From Salinilacustrithrix flava (GTDB lineage Bacteria > Actinomycetota > Acidimicrobiia > Acidimicrobiales > Salinilacustritrichaceae): a stretch of DNA of 64,000 nt. Made by a program: the position numbers and the translations under genes. Below the pieces are notes generated by a model. That model was not told the origin of the DNA and searched no databases. It was given only the letters and a program-made list of their open reading frames with translations. The DNA lies in assembly GCA_024128875.1 (NCBI GenBank), contig JAMYFF010000009.1:62001-126000 (forward strand). Reading direction: 5' to 3'. This document shows positions 17,421 through 26,323 of this stretch, piece by piece (the stretch's first letter is position 1; the number at the start of each line of letters is the position of its first letter).

Positions 17421-17687
17421 TCAGCTGCGGCGTCGGCGACGGCGGCGGCTCGCCACCGGATCGTCGGGCGCGGCGCCCTTGGCGAAGTGGGTCACGACCA
17501 GCTGCTGGCCGGGCTCGAGGCGCTCGCGGATGACGACCGGCTCGGGTGCGGCCTTGCGCTTGATGTAGCGGTAGCCGGTGAGCAGGACCCAGATCGCCAT
17601 CCACGCGGACGACGACCCGCGGAGCCCGTCGGAGCGGGCCCGCAGCTCGGCCCAGGCGGCAGCCTTGGCGAACCCGGGGACGGCCAC
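17421..17687 (-). CDS. Small membrane-anchored protein of unknown function
   Basis: An 88-residue protein I do not recognise. It has one weak hydrophobic segment (SAWMAIWVLLTGYRYIKRKAA, about 27-45), then a short beta-like part (EPVVIRERLEPGQQLVVTHF) and a C-terminal run of arginines. The GTG start lies three bases after the stop of the preceding small membrane gene, so it is part of that cluster. The basic tail suggests binding to nucleic acid or acidic lipid, which is inference. Confidence 0.65.
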   Translation of the reverse strand: MAVPGFAKAAAWAELRARSDGLRGSSSAWMAIWVLLTGYRYIKRKAAPEPVVIRERLEPGQQLVVTHFAKGAAPDDPVASRRRRRRRS

Positions 17688-17690
17688 CAG

Positions 17691-17897
17691 CTAGATCCGT
17701 CGGATCTCGACGACGGTCGACTTGCGCCGGCCGCGCTTCTTGCCGGCGGCGAAGGCCACCAGGAACACGAGGACCACGACGCCGGCGGCCGCTGCGGCCG
17801 CGTAGGACTTGGCCGACTCCGTGGTGTCGTCGACGTCCTCCTTCAGCTCGCGGAGCTTGGCCTCGATGTCGTCGCGGGTGATCTTGTCGGTGGCCAC
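17691..17897 (-). CDS. Small single-helix membrane protein
   Basis: A 68-residue protein with an acidic helical N-terminus (DKITRDDIEAKLRELKEDVDD), one membrane helix (about 34-53) and a basic C-terminus (KKRGRRK). Its GTG shares one base with the TAG stop of the upstream gene. The acidic helix followed by a membrane anchor resembles small proteins that sit beside the holin-like family in actinobacterial genomes. No function can be assigned. Confidence 0.72.
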   Translation of the reverse strand: MATDKITRDDIEAKLRELKEDVDDTTESAKSYAAAAAAGVVVLVFLVAFAAGKKRGRRKSTVVEIRRI

Positions 17898-18283
17898 TAC
17901 TTCTTCCCTCGCATGATGAGGGCGCCGACCGAGCCGAGCACGATCACGGCGCCGAACAGGACGATGCCGTAGGGGGCCCACGACAGGCTGCCCGTGAACG
18001 TGGAACCGGTCTGGGTCTGCAGGGCTCGCAGGGCGCCGATGGCCAGCAGGATGGAGCCGATGCCGACCAGGATCATGGTGGCGATGCCCCACACGACGTA
18101 GGAGACCAGGCCCGTGAGCGGGTCCTTGATCTCCTGCTTCGCGTAGTCGATCGTCAGCGTCCACAGCTCGGACACGACCGTGGCGACGCTCTTGTCGCCG
18201 GTGCGCTTCTTCTCGGCGCGGGTGGCCGCGGGTCGGACCGTCGCGTCGGACGTCGACTTCGGTGTGGGTCTGGTTGCGGCCAC
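17897..18283 (-). CDS. Putative holin-superfamily-like membrane protein
   Basis: A 128-residue membrane protein. A basic N-terminal stretch of about 35 residues precedes an amphipathic segment (LWTLTIDYAKQEIKDPLTGL) and two membrane helices (about 60-85 and 102-122). The segment before the first helix resembles the Actinobacterial Holin-X/phage holin 3_6 type families, which are mostly chromosomal and not tied to phages. The start is GTG with GAGGAG about five bases upstream. It heads a run of minus-strand genes reaching to 12264. Confidence 0.7.
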   Translation of the reverse strand: MAATRPTPKSTSDATVRPAATRAEKKRTGDKSVATVVSELWTLTIDYAKQEIKDPLTGLVSYVVWGIATMILVGIGSILLAIGALRALQTQTGSTFTGSLSWAPYGIVLFGAVIVLGSVGALIMRGKK

Positions 18284-18365
18284 GCTGCTCCTCGGTCGGC
18301 TGCCCGGCGTTCTACCCGGTCCGGTCAGTTCCGGGCAACCACCCCCCTACCCGATCACGAGCCGG

Positions 18366-18995
18366 TCAGGCCTCGGGACCGTCCGCTCCCAGTCGCAGGT
18401 CGAGCACCTCGATCGCGTCGGCGAGCAGGTCGCCGAGCCGGGCGAGGCGGAGCCCGACGGTCTCGGCGGCCAGCAGCGCGTGCTGGTCGATGGTGGCGAT
18501 CGGGGCGAGCGCGCTGGCCTGGTGGCTGACCAGGACCGGATCGTCGGACAGCTCGATGGTCGCCGGGGTCGTCGTGTCGCCGAGCTCGGCCGACCGGGCC
18601 AGGGCGCCGCGCAGCCGGGACACCACCTCGGGCAGCGCAGCCACCTCGGACGCCGACGGGACCGGGTCGGGCAGGTCGACGACCTCGGCACGGGGATAGG
18701 GGTCGTCGGGGAGCCAGCGCTCCACCCGGATGCGCCGGAGTCCGACAGCGACCACGGCCCAGCGCCCGTCGGGGAGCTCCTCGGCCTCGTGGACCTGCGC
18801 GACGGTGCCCACCGCGGTGCGCACGTCGTCACCCCCGACCTCGGCTCCCCGCTCGATGAGGCAGACGCCGAACTCCCCGTCACCGTCGAGCACGTCGCTG
18901 ATCAGCGCCCGGTAGCGGGGTTCGAAGATGTGCAGCGGCAGCACCAGGCTGGGGAACAGCACGGAGCCGAGGGGGAACATGGGCATCGCCGGCAC
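18366..18995 (-). CDS. Lon N-terminal (substrate-binding) domain protein
   Basis: A 209-residue stand-alone protein with the LON substrate-binding domain (MFPLGSVLFPSLVLPLHIFEPRYRALISDVL, FGVCLIERGAEVGG, VGTVAQVHEAEELPDGRWAVVAVGLRRIRV) and a helical C-terminal half. It lacks the AAA and protease domains of Lon. Single-domain proteins of this type are widespread; their role is not settled. The GTG at 18995 is preferred because TAGGGT lies 7 bases before it; ATG codons at 18986 and 18980 are alternatives. Confidence 0.9.
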   Translation of the reverse strand: MPAMPMFPLGSVLFPSLVLPLHIFEPRYRALISDVLDGDGEFGVCLIERGAEVGGDDVRTAVGTVAQVHEAEELPDGRWAVVAVGLRRIRVERWLPDDPYPRAEVVDLPDPVPSASEVAALPEVVSRLRGALARSAELGDTTTPATIELSDDPVLVSHQASALAPIATIDQHALLAAETVGLRLARLGDLLADAIEVLDLRLGADGPEA

Positions 18996-19002
18996 GACGG
19001 CG

Positions 19003-19008
19003 ACCCTA
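19003..19008 (-). promoter_or_regulatory. Putative -10 element for the Lon-N gene
   Basis: TAGGGT on the minus strand, 7 bases before the GTG. Confidence 0.5.
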
Positions 19009-19038
19009 CGACCGACGCCGGGCGTGCGTGCCGCGACC

Positions 19039-19044
19039 TACCGT
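19039..19044 (+). promoter_or_regulatory. Putative -10 element for the amidohydrolase gene
   Basis: TACCGT on the plus strand, 32 bases before the ATG; the short leader carries AAGGGGG as ribosome-binding site. Confidence 0.45.
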
Positions 19045-19076
19045 GTCGGCAACAGCTGTTTCCAAGGGGGACCACC

Positions 19077-20807
19077 ATGTTCGATCTCGTCATCCGCGGC
19101 GGCCTGGTCGTCGACGGCACCGGGGCCACGCCCACCATCGGTGACGTCGGCGTGCAGGGCGACCGCATCGCCGCCATCGGCCCCGATCTGCCCGAGGGTG
19201 CCCGCGAGATCGACGCCGCCGGCCGCATCGTCACGCCCGGCTTCGTCGACGTGCACACCCACTACGACGGCCAGGCCACCTGGGACGAGGAGCTCGCCCC
19301 CTCCACCCCGCACGGCGTCACGACGGTGGTCATGGGCAACTGCGGCGTCGGCTTCGCACCCGTGCAGCCCGGCAAGGAGCAGTTCCTCGTCGAGCTGATG
19401 GAGGGCGTGGAGGACATCCCCGGCACGGCGCTCAACGAGGGCATGACGTGGGGCTGGGAGAGCTTCGAGGACTACCTCGACGTGCTCGCCGAGCGGCGGT
19501 GGACCGCCGACGTCGGCGCCATGATCGCCCACGGCGCCCTGCGCACCTACGTGATGGGCGACCGCGGCGCCCGCAACGAGCCGGCCACGGCCGACGACGT
19601 GTCCCGCATGGCCGAGCTGGTCGCCCGGGCCATCGAGGCCGGGGCCATGGGGTTCTCCACCTCGCGCACCATCGGCCACACCTCGATCTCGGGCGACCCG
19701 GTGCCTGGCACCTTCGCCGCCGAGGACGAGCTCTTCGCCATCGCCCGCGCCATCGGCGAGGTCGGCCGCGGCGTGTTCGAGGTCGCCCCGTCGGGCATCG
19801 TCAGCGACGACCACGTCTCCCCCGAATCCGAGATCGAGTGGATGTGCCGGCTCGGGGCCGAGACGGGCGTGCCGGTCACCTACCTCCAGCTCCAGTACGA
19901 CTGGGCGCCCGACAGCTGGCGCAAGCACCTCGACCTCGTCGCCCGGGCCCGGGAGCAGGGGGTCGACATCACCGCGCAGGTCGCGGCCCGGCCCTTCGGC
20001 GTGCTGCTCGGGCTCGGCGCTCGCCACCGGTTCCTCACCGCGCCGAGCTTCGCCCCGCTGGTCGACCTGCCGCTCGCCGAGAAGGTCGAGCGCATGCGCG
20101 ACCCGCACCTCCGGGCCACGCTCATCGAGGAGAGCCGCCAGATGATGGCGGTCCTCCGAGACGCCATGCCCACGGCGGCCCAGCTGCTCGACACCTTCGC
20201 CCGCACCTACCCCCTCGGCGACCCCGTGGACTACGAGCAGACCTACGAGCAGTCGTTCTCCGGCATCGCCGAGGCCCAGGGTCGAGACCCGATCGAGGTG
20301 TACTACGACGCGCTCCTCGAGCGCGACGGCGAGGCCATCTCGATGATGACGCTGTTCGGCAACAGCGAGGGCAACGGCGACGCCCTCCACGAGATGATCA
20401 GCGAGCCGGGCACGGTGATCGGCCTCGCCGACGGCGGCGCCCACTGCAACATGATCTGCGATGCCTCGACGCCGACGTGGACGCTCACCCACTGGGTCCG
20501 CGACCGCGAGGGGGCCCGCCTGCCGCTCGAGGCTGCGGTCAAGAAGATGACCGCCGACACCGCCGACCTGTTCCGCCTCGCCGATCGCGGCCGGGTCGCC
20601 GAGGGCCTGCGCGCCGACCTGAACGTCATCGACCTCGACGGGCTCACCCTGCGCGAGCCCCACCTGGTCGCCGACCTGCCCGCCGGCGGCACCCGCTTCC
20701 TGCAGGAGGCCGAGGGCTACGAGCACACGATCGTCGGCGGCGTGGTCACCCGCACCGCCGACGAGTTCACCGGGGCCCGTCCCGGTCGCCTCCTGCGGAG
20801 CACCTGA
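19077..20807 (+). CDS. N-acyl-D-amino-acid deacylase family amidohydrolase
   Basis: A 576-residue zinc amidohydrolase of the D-aminoacylase branch (Amidohydro_3). The N-terminal beta part ([26 protein letters not shown]) is followed by the metal motif DVHTHYDGQ, Cys-containing GNCGVGFAP, and the C-terminal [16 protein letters not shown] with the catalytic Asp. D-aminoacylases remove acyl groups from N-acyl-D-amino acids; members of this branch in actinobacteria are long (about 550-580) as here. The substrate cannot be read from sequence. The ATG at 19077 follows AAGGGGG by about seven bases; the frame is open far upstream but out of context. Confidence 0.9.
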   Translation: MFDLVIRGGLVVDGTGATPTIGDVGVQGDRIAAIGPDLPEGAREIDAAGRIVTPGFVDVHTHYDGQATWDEELAPSTPHGVTTVVMGNCGVGFAPVQPGKEQFLVELMEGVEDIPGTALNEGMTWGWESFEDYLDVLAERRWTADVGAMIAHGALRTYVMGDRGARNEPATADDVSRMAELVARAIEAGAMGFSTSRTIGHTSISGDPVPGTFAAEDELFAIARAIGEVGRGVFEVAPSGIVSDDHVSPESEIEWMCRLGAETGVPVTYLQLQYDWAPDSWRKHLDLVARAREQGVDITAQVAARPFGVLLGLGARHRFLTAPSFAPLVDLPLAEKVERMRDPHLRATLIEESRQMMAVLRDAMPTAAQLLDTFARTYPLGDPVDYEQTYEQSFSGIAEAQGRDPIEVYYDALLERDGEAISMMTLFGNSEGNGDALHEMISEPGTVIGLADGGAHCNMICDASTPTWTLTHWVRDREGARLPLEAAVKKMTADTADLFRLADRGRVAEGLRADLNVIDLDGLTLREPHLVADLPAGGTRFLQEAEGYEHTIVGGVVTRTADEFTGARPGRLLRST

Positions 20808-20838
20808 AGTTCTGGCAGCGGCTGCGGAACCGCCGCGG

Positions 20839-22281
20839 CTACGGAGCGAAGGCCGACAGGTCCGGGGTGTCCGGGTGCGCCACCAGCAGCTCGGCCAGCT
20901 GCTGCTGGGCGGCGATCGTCTCGAGCTGGATGCGCTCGGGCTCGGGCACGTTGACGACCAGCGCGAAGGTCGCGTCGCTCCCACCGTCGGTCGCAGCGAC
21001 GCCGGCGAGGGCGGTGACCTGGTTCAGGGTGCCGGTCTTGGCCCGGATGCGTCCGGCGAGGGCGGTGTCCTGCCAGCGCTCGGCCAGCGTGCCGGACTCC
21101 CCCGCGACGGCCAGGCCGTCGCGGACGGCATCGGCCGTCGGCGGGTGCTCGAGCAGGGCCATGAGCAGCTCGCAGTCGAGCGCGTTGCCCGAGGCGAGCC
21201 CGGAGCCGTCGACCACGGAGGTGCCGGCCACGTCGAAGCCCGCCTCGGCGAGCACCCGCGTCACCGCTGCCGCGCCTGCGGCGAAGGTGCCGGCGCCGCC
21301 GACCTGCAGGCCCAGCTCCTTCACGAGCAGCTCAGCGGTCGCGTTGTCGGACTCGGACAGCATCTGGCCCACGACGTCGCGCATCGGCGGCGAGCGGTGC
21401 TCGGCCACGACCGGGGCCCCGGCCGGCGCCGGCCCCGAGCGGGAGCCGGCCCCGACGGTGACGCCCCGCTCCTCCAGCAGGAGGCGGAAGACCTCGGCGG
21501 CGTGGGCGGCGGGATCGGGCGCCGGCTCCACCGGCCCGGCGCCGGTGGCCGGCCACTCCGCGAAGCCGTCGTTCACCATCAGGGCCGAGAGCGGCCCGGT
21601 CTGGTCCTGGGTGATGAAGCGCGGCGGCCAAGCGGGGTGGTAGCGCTCGGTGTCGTAGCGGGACTCGTCACCGACGACGGCTCCCTCGACCCGCACGACG
21701 CCGGCGGCAGCGACGGCTTCGGCGAGGGCCCGCAGGTCCGAGAAGCGCTGCGGCCGGCGGTACCGGGCGGCGTACTCGGCCTGGGCGAGGATCGGGTCGC
21801 CACCGCCGATCAGGTGCAGGTCCCCGGCGACGACGCCGTCCAGCGGCGGCGTCGGCGTGGAGACGGTGGTCGTGTAGCGGTGGTCGCCACCGAGCGCGAT
21901 GAGGGCGGCGACCCCGGTGAGGATCTTGGTGGCCGACGCCGGCACCTGAGGGTCGTCGGCGCGGTGGTCGAACCGGACGTCTCCGGCATCGACGCTCAGG
22001 CACGTGTCGGCGGGCAGGCCGCCGACGAACGCGCCCAGCCGGGTGACGAGCCGGCGCTCTGCCGCCTCGTCGGCGAGGGGGGCGAGGTCGCGCCGCACGG
22101 ACAGCAGCGGCACAGCCGGTCGAACGTCGCCGAGCGCGGGCTCGCCGACCGGGTCCTCGTCGAGGCGCTCGACCATGACCAGCGACGCAGCGATCAGCGC
22201 GCCGAGCGCGAGCACGGGCAGCACCACCAGGAGTCGGTGGCGCCAGCCCCCCGCCCGGGGTGCGTCTGCGCTGTCGGTCAC
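20839..22281 (-). CDS. dacB: D-alanyl-D-alanine carboxypeptidase, PBP4/DacB type
   Basis: A 480-residue penicillin-binding protein of the S13 family, anchored by one membrane helix (about 16-35). The active-site motifs are SATK (Ser nucleophile and Lys), SDN in MLSESDNATAELLVKELG, and KTGT near residue 415. The large insert between the first two motifs is typical of class C PBPs. It would trim peptidoglycan stem peptides in the cell wall. The GTG start overlaps the stop of the acyl-CoA synthetase gene (GTGA). Confidence 0.93.
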   Translation of the reverse strand: MTDSADAPRAGGWRHRLLVVLPVLALGALIAASLVMVERLDEDPVGEPALGDVRPAVPLLSVRRDLAPLADEAAERRLVTRLGAFVGGLPADTCLSVDAGDVRFDHRADDPQVPASATKILTGVAALIALGGDHRYTTTVSTPTPPLDGVVAGDLHLIGGGDPILAQAEYAARYRRPQRFSDLRALAEAVAAAGVVRVEGAVVGDESRYDTERYHPAWPPRFITQDQTGPLSALMVNDGFAEWPATGAGPVEPAPDPAAHAAEVFRLLLEERGVTVGAGSRSGPAPAGAPVVAEHRSPPMRDVVGQMLSESDNATAELLVKELGLQVGGAGTFAAGAAAVTRVLAEAGFDVAGTSVVDGSGLASGNALDCELLMALLEHPPTADAVRDGLAVAGESGTLAERWQDTALAGRIRAKTGTLNQVTALAGVAATDGGSDATFALVVNVPEPERIQLETIAAQQQLAELLVAHPDTPDLSAFAP

Positions 22282-24485
22282 GAGGTGCGGTCGAGCCCCC
22301 GGGCCTGGCGCCACTGCTGGTGGCGCCACAGGTGGTCGAGGGCGGCGACGGCGCGGTTGGCCGAGGAGTAGGCCAGGCGACCGCGCTCGCGCACGGTGCG
22401 GGGGCCGGGGTTGTCCGGGTGGGTGACCGCCAGCTCGGTGGCCACGAGCACCGGCTTGCCGTAGGCGTCGGAGGCGTCGCAGGCCGCCTCGGCGTAGCGG
22501 GCGTCCTGCTTCTCGTGGAAGCCGGCCATCCGCTCGAGGCCGTGGTCGGGGTAGAAGCCACCGGTGCGCAGCAGGGCGGCCTGGTTCGACTGGATGCCGA
22601 TGCCGAGGTAGATGACCGCGTCGACGTCGGGGTGCTTGGTGACCAGGTCGATGATCTCGGGGATCGTGTCGCGGGTCTCACCCCCGGCGAGGTCGATCGG
22701 GTTGTTCCGGCTCCAGCGGGGCGGCAGGAGGCCGTCGATCGACGCGAACAGGTCCTCGGGCAGCTCGGCCAGCCGCAGGGACGTGTGCGAGATGGCATCG
22801 GCGGCGGCGACGCCCCAGCCGCCGACCGTGGTCATCACCACGACCCGGTTGCCCCGCGGGAGGGGCTGGGTGGCGAAGGTGGCGGCGGCCTCGAAGGCTT
22901 CTTCGACGGTGGCGGCCCGGTTGATCCCGGCCTGCTGGGCCATGCCGTCGAAGACGCGGTCGTCGGAGGCGAGCGAGCCGGTGTGGCTGGCCGCCGCCTT
23001 CTGGCCGCCGGCGGTGGCGCCGCCCTTGACCACGACCACCGGCTTGCGCTCGGCGACCGAGCGCATCCGCTCGGCGAAGGTCCGACCGTCCTGGATGCCC
23101 TCGACGTAGGCCAGGCCCACGGCGGTGGCGTCGTCGTCGCCGTAGAAGTCGAGGTAGTCGGGCACGGTGACGTTGATGGCGTTGCCGGCCGAGACCGCCC
23201 GGGAGATGCCCACGCCGGTCTGCACCGCGTAGTTCTCGAAGCTGGACACGAAGTTGCCGGACTGGGAGGCCACGCCGATGCGGCCGGCCGGTGGGATGGG
23301 GGCCACGATCTGGGCGCACAGGCGAGCGGGGGTGGACACCACGCCCTGGCCGTTCGGGCCGGCCACGAGCATGCCGAGCTCGGTGGCCAGCGCCTTCAGC
23401 TCCTCCTGGGCCTTGAGGCCCTCCTCCCCCGCCTCGCCGTAGCCGGCCGAGGTGATGAACGCGGCCTTCACCCCGATGGACGCGGCGTCGCGGAGGATCT
23501 GGGGGTTCGCCGCAGCGGGCGTGCACAGGAAGATGAGGTCGGCCTCGCCCTCGGGCAGGTCGGTGACGTCGGGGACCGTGGGGACGCCGAGCACCTCGGA
23601 GCCCTCCCGGTTGGTCGCGAAGATCTGCCCGCTGTAGCCGCCGGCCAGCAGGTTGTGCAGGGTGACGAAGCCGAACTTGCCCGGGTGGGTGGAGGCGCCG
23701 GCGATGATGATGCCGCGGGGTTCGAACAGGGCCCGGAACTGCTCGGGCGTCGGGATCGTGCTGCTGCGGTCGGCTCGCTGCGCGTCGCCTCCCTGCCGGC
23801 GAGCGCCGCTGGCGCTCTGCTCGCTCGCCGGGGAGGTCTCCTCGGTGAGCTCGACCAGGGCGTCGACGGCGATCGGCGTGCCGTCTGCGGTGACGATGAG
23901 CGGGTTGAGGTCGGCCGCGACGATGCGGGGGTCGGCCTCGGCGGCCCGGGACAGCGCCAGCAGCACGGCGGCGAGCTGGTCACGGTCGACGGCGTCCTCA
24001 CCGCGGAACGGGCCGAGCAGCGCCTGGGTCTCGAGCGAGTCGATCATGTCGAAGGCATCCCGCTCGGTCAGCGGGGCGAGGCGGAAGGCCACGTCGGCCA
24101 CGGCCTCGGCGAGGATGCCGCCGACGCCCAGCATGACGGTCATCCCGAACTGCGGGTCGAGGTGCAGGCCGGCGATGAGCTCGCGGTTGCCCTTGACCAT
24201 CGGCGCCACGAGCACGTGGACCTCGCCGTCCTCGGGCCGGGCCGCGTCGAGCAGCTCGGTGGCCGCGCTGCGCACGGCACCGGCATCGGCGAGGTTGAGG
24301 CGCACCAGGCCCCGCTCGGTCTTGTGGGCGATCGAGTCGCCGCCGAGCTTGCAGACCACCGGAAAGCCGAGCTCCCCCGCGGCGCTCGCGGCGTCGTCGG
24401 GGGTGGTCACCTGGCGTTCGCCGGCGACGGGCAGTCCGTGGGATGCGAGGAGGGCCTTGGAGTCGGCCTCGGAGAGCGTGGGCAC
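22278..24485 (-). CDS. ADP-forming acyl-CoA synthetase, ATP-grasp domain first
   Basis: A 735-residue fusion of the two subunits of NDP-forming acyl-CoA synthetases. Residues 1-212 are the ATP-grasp (beta) part (LLASHGLPVAGER, GFPVVCKLGGDSIAHKTERGLV, ADLNPLIV); residues about 250-735 are the CoA-binding and ligase (alpha) part with FEPRGIIIAGAST and the phospho-histidine motif in AASHTGSLA. Most fused members have the alpha part first. The linker (about 216-240) contains a REP-like palindrome translated as Ser/Ala/Arg-rich sequence. The enzyme would interconvert an acyl-CoA and acid with ATP synthesis or use. GTG at 24485 is the first start near the domain; it overlaps the upstream gene by 79 bp. 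Confidence 0.9.
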   Translation of the reverse strand: MPTLSEADSKALLASHGLPVAGERQVTTPDDAASAAGELGFPVVCKLGGDSIAHKTERGLVRLNLADAGAVRSAATELLDAARPEDGEVHVLVAPMVKGNRELIAGLHLDPQFGMTVMLGVGGILAEAVADVAFRLAPLTERDAFDMIDSLETQALLGPFRGEDAVDRDQLAAVLLALSRAAEADPRIVAADLNPLIVTADGTPIAVDALVELTEETSPASEQSASGARRQGGDAQRADRSSTIPTPEQFRALFEPRGIIIAGASTHPGKFGFVTLHNLLAGGYSGQIFATNREGSEVLGVPTVPDVTDLPEGEADLIFLCTPAAANPQILRDAASIGVKAAFITSAGYGEAGEEGLKAQEELKALATELGMLVAGPNGQGVVSTPARLCAQIVAPIPPAGRIGVASQSGNFVSSFENYAVQTGVGISRAVSAGNAINVTVPDYLDFYGDDDATAVGLAYVEGIQDGRTFAERMRSVAERKPVVVVKGGATAGGQKAAASHTGSLASDDRVFDGMAQQAGINRAATVEEAFEAAATFATQPLPRGNRVVVMTTVGGWGVAAADAISHTSLRLAELPEDLFASIDGLLPPRWSRNNPIDLAGGETRDTIPEIIDLVTKHPDVDAVIYLGIGIQSNQAALLRTGGFYPDHGLERMAGFHEKQDARYAEAACDASDAYGKPVLVATELAVTHPDNPGPRTVRERGRLAYSSANRAVAALDHLWRHQQWRQARGLDRTS
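23788..23836. repeat. REP-like palindromic element inside the acyl-CoA synthetase linker
   Basis: Perfect 10-bp inverted repeat (23796-23805 and 23822-23831), extended to about 15 bp by CCTCC/GGAGG after a 3-nt bulge, enclosing a second small hairpin. It shares the core GAGCGCCAGCG with the elements near 8561 and 39033 and is read through in frame. Confidence 0.65.
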
Positions 24486-25240
24486 GGCGGGCAACCGTAG
24501 TGGCGCGCCTGGCCTCCCCCCGGAACCCCGGTCCCGAACCGGCAGTCGTGGTGTCGCGGTTCGTGCGGGTGTCCTGGTGGGGCGCAGTAGGTTCCCGCGG
24601 CCCGGTCCCAGAGCGTGAGGACGGGACCGAGGTTCACCACGCCGCCGTGGTCGTGGTGCACCTCGTGGGTGGCGGGCGTCATCACCGCCTTCTCCAGCCA
24701 ACCGGGCAGGGGCAGCCGGGCCTGCGTGTGGACCATCGCCTGCCAGGTGTTCGACACGGCGACGGCGATCGCAGCCGTCTCGAAGGGGACTCCCGTCAGC
24801 GCGACGAGGGGCAGGAGGGCGATGCCGGCAAGCGGGTAGGGCGACTGTCGCAGCGCGAGGGTCAGGTTGAACGAGCTGCCGCCGTGGTGGGGCCGGTGGG
24901 TCACCCAGCCGATCCGGGTGCGGTGCCCGATCCAGTGGTCGACCCAGCCGAGCGCGTCCCACACGATGAACGCCACCACGAACCCGAGGAGCGGGTGGTC
25001 GGTCGCCGCAGCGACCGTCGACGGTGCGGTGCGGCTGAGCACCGGCCACACGCTCCGGGCGACGATCGCGGCGACGAACGCTGCAGGGAGGCTGGCGACG
25101 GCGAGGAGGGCGCCGCCGGCGAGGTCGTGGAGCCTGCGGCGCCAACGGTCGGGTCTGACCAGGTCGGTCATCGTCTCGACCCACACGGCGAGGACGATCA
25201 GCGCCGTCGACCCTGCCCACGCGAGGTCTGCGATGTTCAC
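24407..25240 (-). CDS. Sterol desaturase / fatty acid hydroxylase family membrane protein
   Basis: A 277-residue membrane di-iron oxygenase. About four membrane helices lie in residues 1-170. The iron-binding histidine clusters are DHWIGHR, THRPHHG and THEVHHDH, in the order and spacing usual for the FA-hydroxylase superfamily. It would hydroxylate or desaturate a lipid in the membrane; the substrate is unknown. The C-terminal 26 residues overlap the start of the acyl-CoA synthetase gene and are Pro/Ser/His-rich, so the last part may be poorly conserved. The GTG start overlaps the stop of the small upstream gene (GTGA). Confidence 0.87.
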   Translation of the reverse strand: MNIADLAWAGSTALIVLAVWVETMTDLVRPDRWRRRLHDLAGGALLAVASLPAAFVAAIVARSVWPVLSRTAPSTVAAATDHPLLGFVVAFIVWDALGWVDHWIGHRTRIGWVTHRPHHGGSSFNLTLALRQSPYPLAGIALLPLVALTGVPFETAAIAVAVSNTWQAMVHTQARLPLPGWLEKAVMTPATHEVHHDHGGVVNLGPVLTLWDRAAGTYCAPPGHPHEPRHHDCRFGTGVPGGGQARHYGCPPCPRSPRPTPRPSSHPTDCPSPANAR

Positions 25241-25542
25241 GGTGTCGGGTGGGCGCGGTTCGCCGTCGCGTAGGCGACGCCCGCCACCAGGAGCGCACCG
25301 CCGGAGATCGCCATCGTGATGGGCTCGGCCTGGACTGCTGCGGCGACGAACACGAGCAGCTCGAGGCTTGCCCCGACCGCGGCGACCACCGCAGACGCCG
25401 TGGAGCCGGTGCGAGCGTGGCGGCGGGCCGCGATGGCCGTCCCCACGACGACGCTCACGCCGGTGAGGAGCACGATGAGCAGGACCAGGAGGACGAGCAG
25501 GACCACGTCGCCGGAGATCGAGACCGCTTCTGCGAGGAGCAC
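25237..25542 (-). CDS. Small hydrophobic membrane protein
   Basis: A 101-residue protein with three probable membrane helices (about 10-36, 50-70 and 76-95) joined by a basic loop (ARRHARTGST). Not recognised. GTG start; the stop overlaps the sterol-desaturase start, so it is probably cotranscribed and may assist or simply precede that membrane enzyme. Confidence 0.6.
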   Translation of the reverse strand: MLLAEAVSISGDVVLLVLLVLLIVLLTGVSVVVGTAIAARRHARTGSTASAVVAAVGASLELLVFVAAAVQAEPITMAISGGALLVAGVAYATANRAHPTP

Positions 25543-25573
25543 GGGTGCAGCGTCGCCCGGTCAGGGCTCCAGG

Positions 25574-25597
25574 GATATGGGGGTTTGCCCCCATATC
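25574..25597 (-). terminator. Hairpin downstream of the TetR gene
   Basis: Perfect 10-bp stem GATATGGGGG / CCCCCATATC with a 4-nt loop, located 44 bases after the TetR stop codon. Unusually AT-containing for this genome. There is no T-tract, so a role in transcript ending is inferred from position. Confidence 0.55.
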
Positions 25598-25640
25598 TCC
25601 TCGACGCGGACCCGATGTGACGGGCGGCCTGCCAGTTCGT

Positions 25641-26246
25641 TCAGGGCTCGAGGGCGGCGCGGAAGAACTCGCGGATGTGGTCCTGGCGGCGGACCAGCTC
25701 CTGGGCGGCGAGGGGGTCCCGGCCCAGCAGGCCTTCGATGAAGGGCAGGTCGGAGAAGTACGACAGCACGGCGCCGAGGCCGCTGATGACCAGCTGCTCC
25801 GGGTCGTGGTGGCGGAACCGACCCTCCTTCATCTGGGCCTCGAGGTAGCCGACGGCCTGCTCGAACATCGGGCGCAGCGCGGCACCGAGGTCGACGCCGA
25901 AGTGGCCGCCGTCGAGCGCCTCGCGACGCACCAGGCGCACCAGGTCGGGGTTCTCGGCGAAGAACTCGAAGCCGGCGGACAGGACGTGGTCGAACTGCGT
26001 CCACCCCTCCTGGGGGCCTTCGACGGCTTCCTCGACCCGCACGAACCACTGGGCCAGCAGCCGCTCGAACACCTCTCGGTAGAGCTCGTCCTTGTTCGAG
26101 AAGTGGTGCAGGAGGCTGGCCTTGGCGATGCCGACCGACTTGGCGATGTCCCCGAGCGACGCTCCGGCGTAGCCGCGCTCGGCGAAGGCCGTGCGGGCCG
26201 CGTCGAGGATGGCTTCCCTGGTCGAGCCAGGATCTCGGTCGGACAC
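25641..26246 (-). CDS. TetR-family transcription regulator
   Basis: A 201-residue TetR repressor. The N-terminal helix-turn-helix is clear ([51 protein letters not shown], residues about 9-58), followed by an all-helical ligand domain ([21 protein letters not shown]). It starts with GTG, 7 bases after TAGCCT. It is divergent from nagA and ends before the small membrane gene; no palindrome was seen in the nagA-tetR gap, so its target is not evident. Confidence 0.93.
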   Translation of the reverse strand: MSDRDPGSTREAILDAARTAFAERGYAGASLGDIAKSVGIAKASLLHHFSNKDELYREVFERLLAQWFVRVEEAVEGPQEGWTQFDHVLSAGFEFFAENPDLVRLVRREALDGGHFGVDLGAALRPMFEQAVGYLEAQMKEGRFRHHDPEQLVISGLGAVLSYFSDLPFIEGLLGRDPLAAQELVRRQDHIREFFRAALEP

Positions 26247-26253
26247 CGCCGGG

Positions 26254-26259
26254 AGGCTA
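26254..26259 (-). promoter_or_regulatory. Putative -10 element for the TetR gene
   Basis: TAGCCT on the minus strand, 7 bases before the GTG. Confidence 0.5.
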
Positions 26260-26311
26260 CTGCCCGCCGAGATGCCACCTCCGGGACGGTCCGACCCCGA
26301 CGACCCTCCGG

Positions 26312-26317
26312 TACGGT
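26312..26317 (+). promoter_or_regulatory. Putative -10 element for nagA
   Basis: TACGGT on the plus strand, 6 bases before the GTG. The decamer GGTACGGTCC recurs before the gamma-glutamyltranspeptidase gene at 63483. Confidence 0.5.
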
Positions 26318-26323
26318 CCTGCC

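Noticed and set aside
22278..25298. A continuous frame of about 1000 codons joining the acyl-CoA synthetase to upstream sequence
   Set aside because: The upstream part is an antisense-like, Arg/Pro-rich reading of the sterol desaturase gene; family sequence starts at the GTG at 24485.
25641..26246. The TetR protein as the regulator of the 53616 palindrome
   Set aside because: Its own flanks contain no copy of that palindrome, so there is no sequence evidence for the link.
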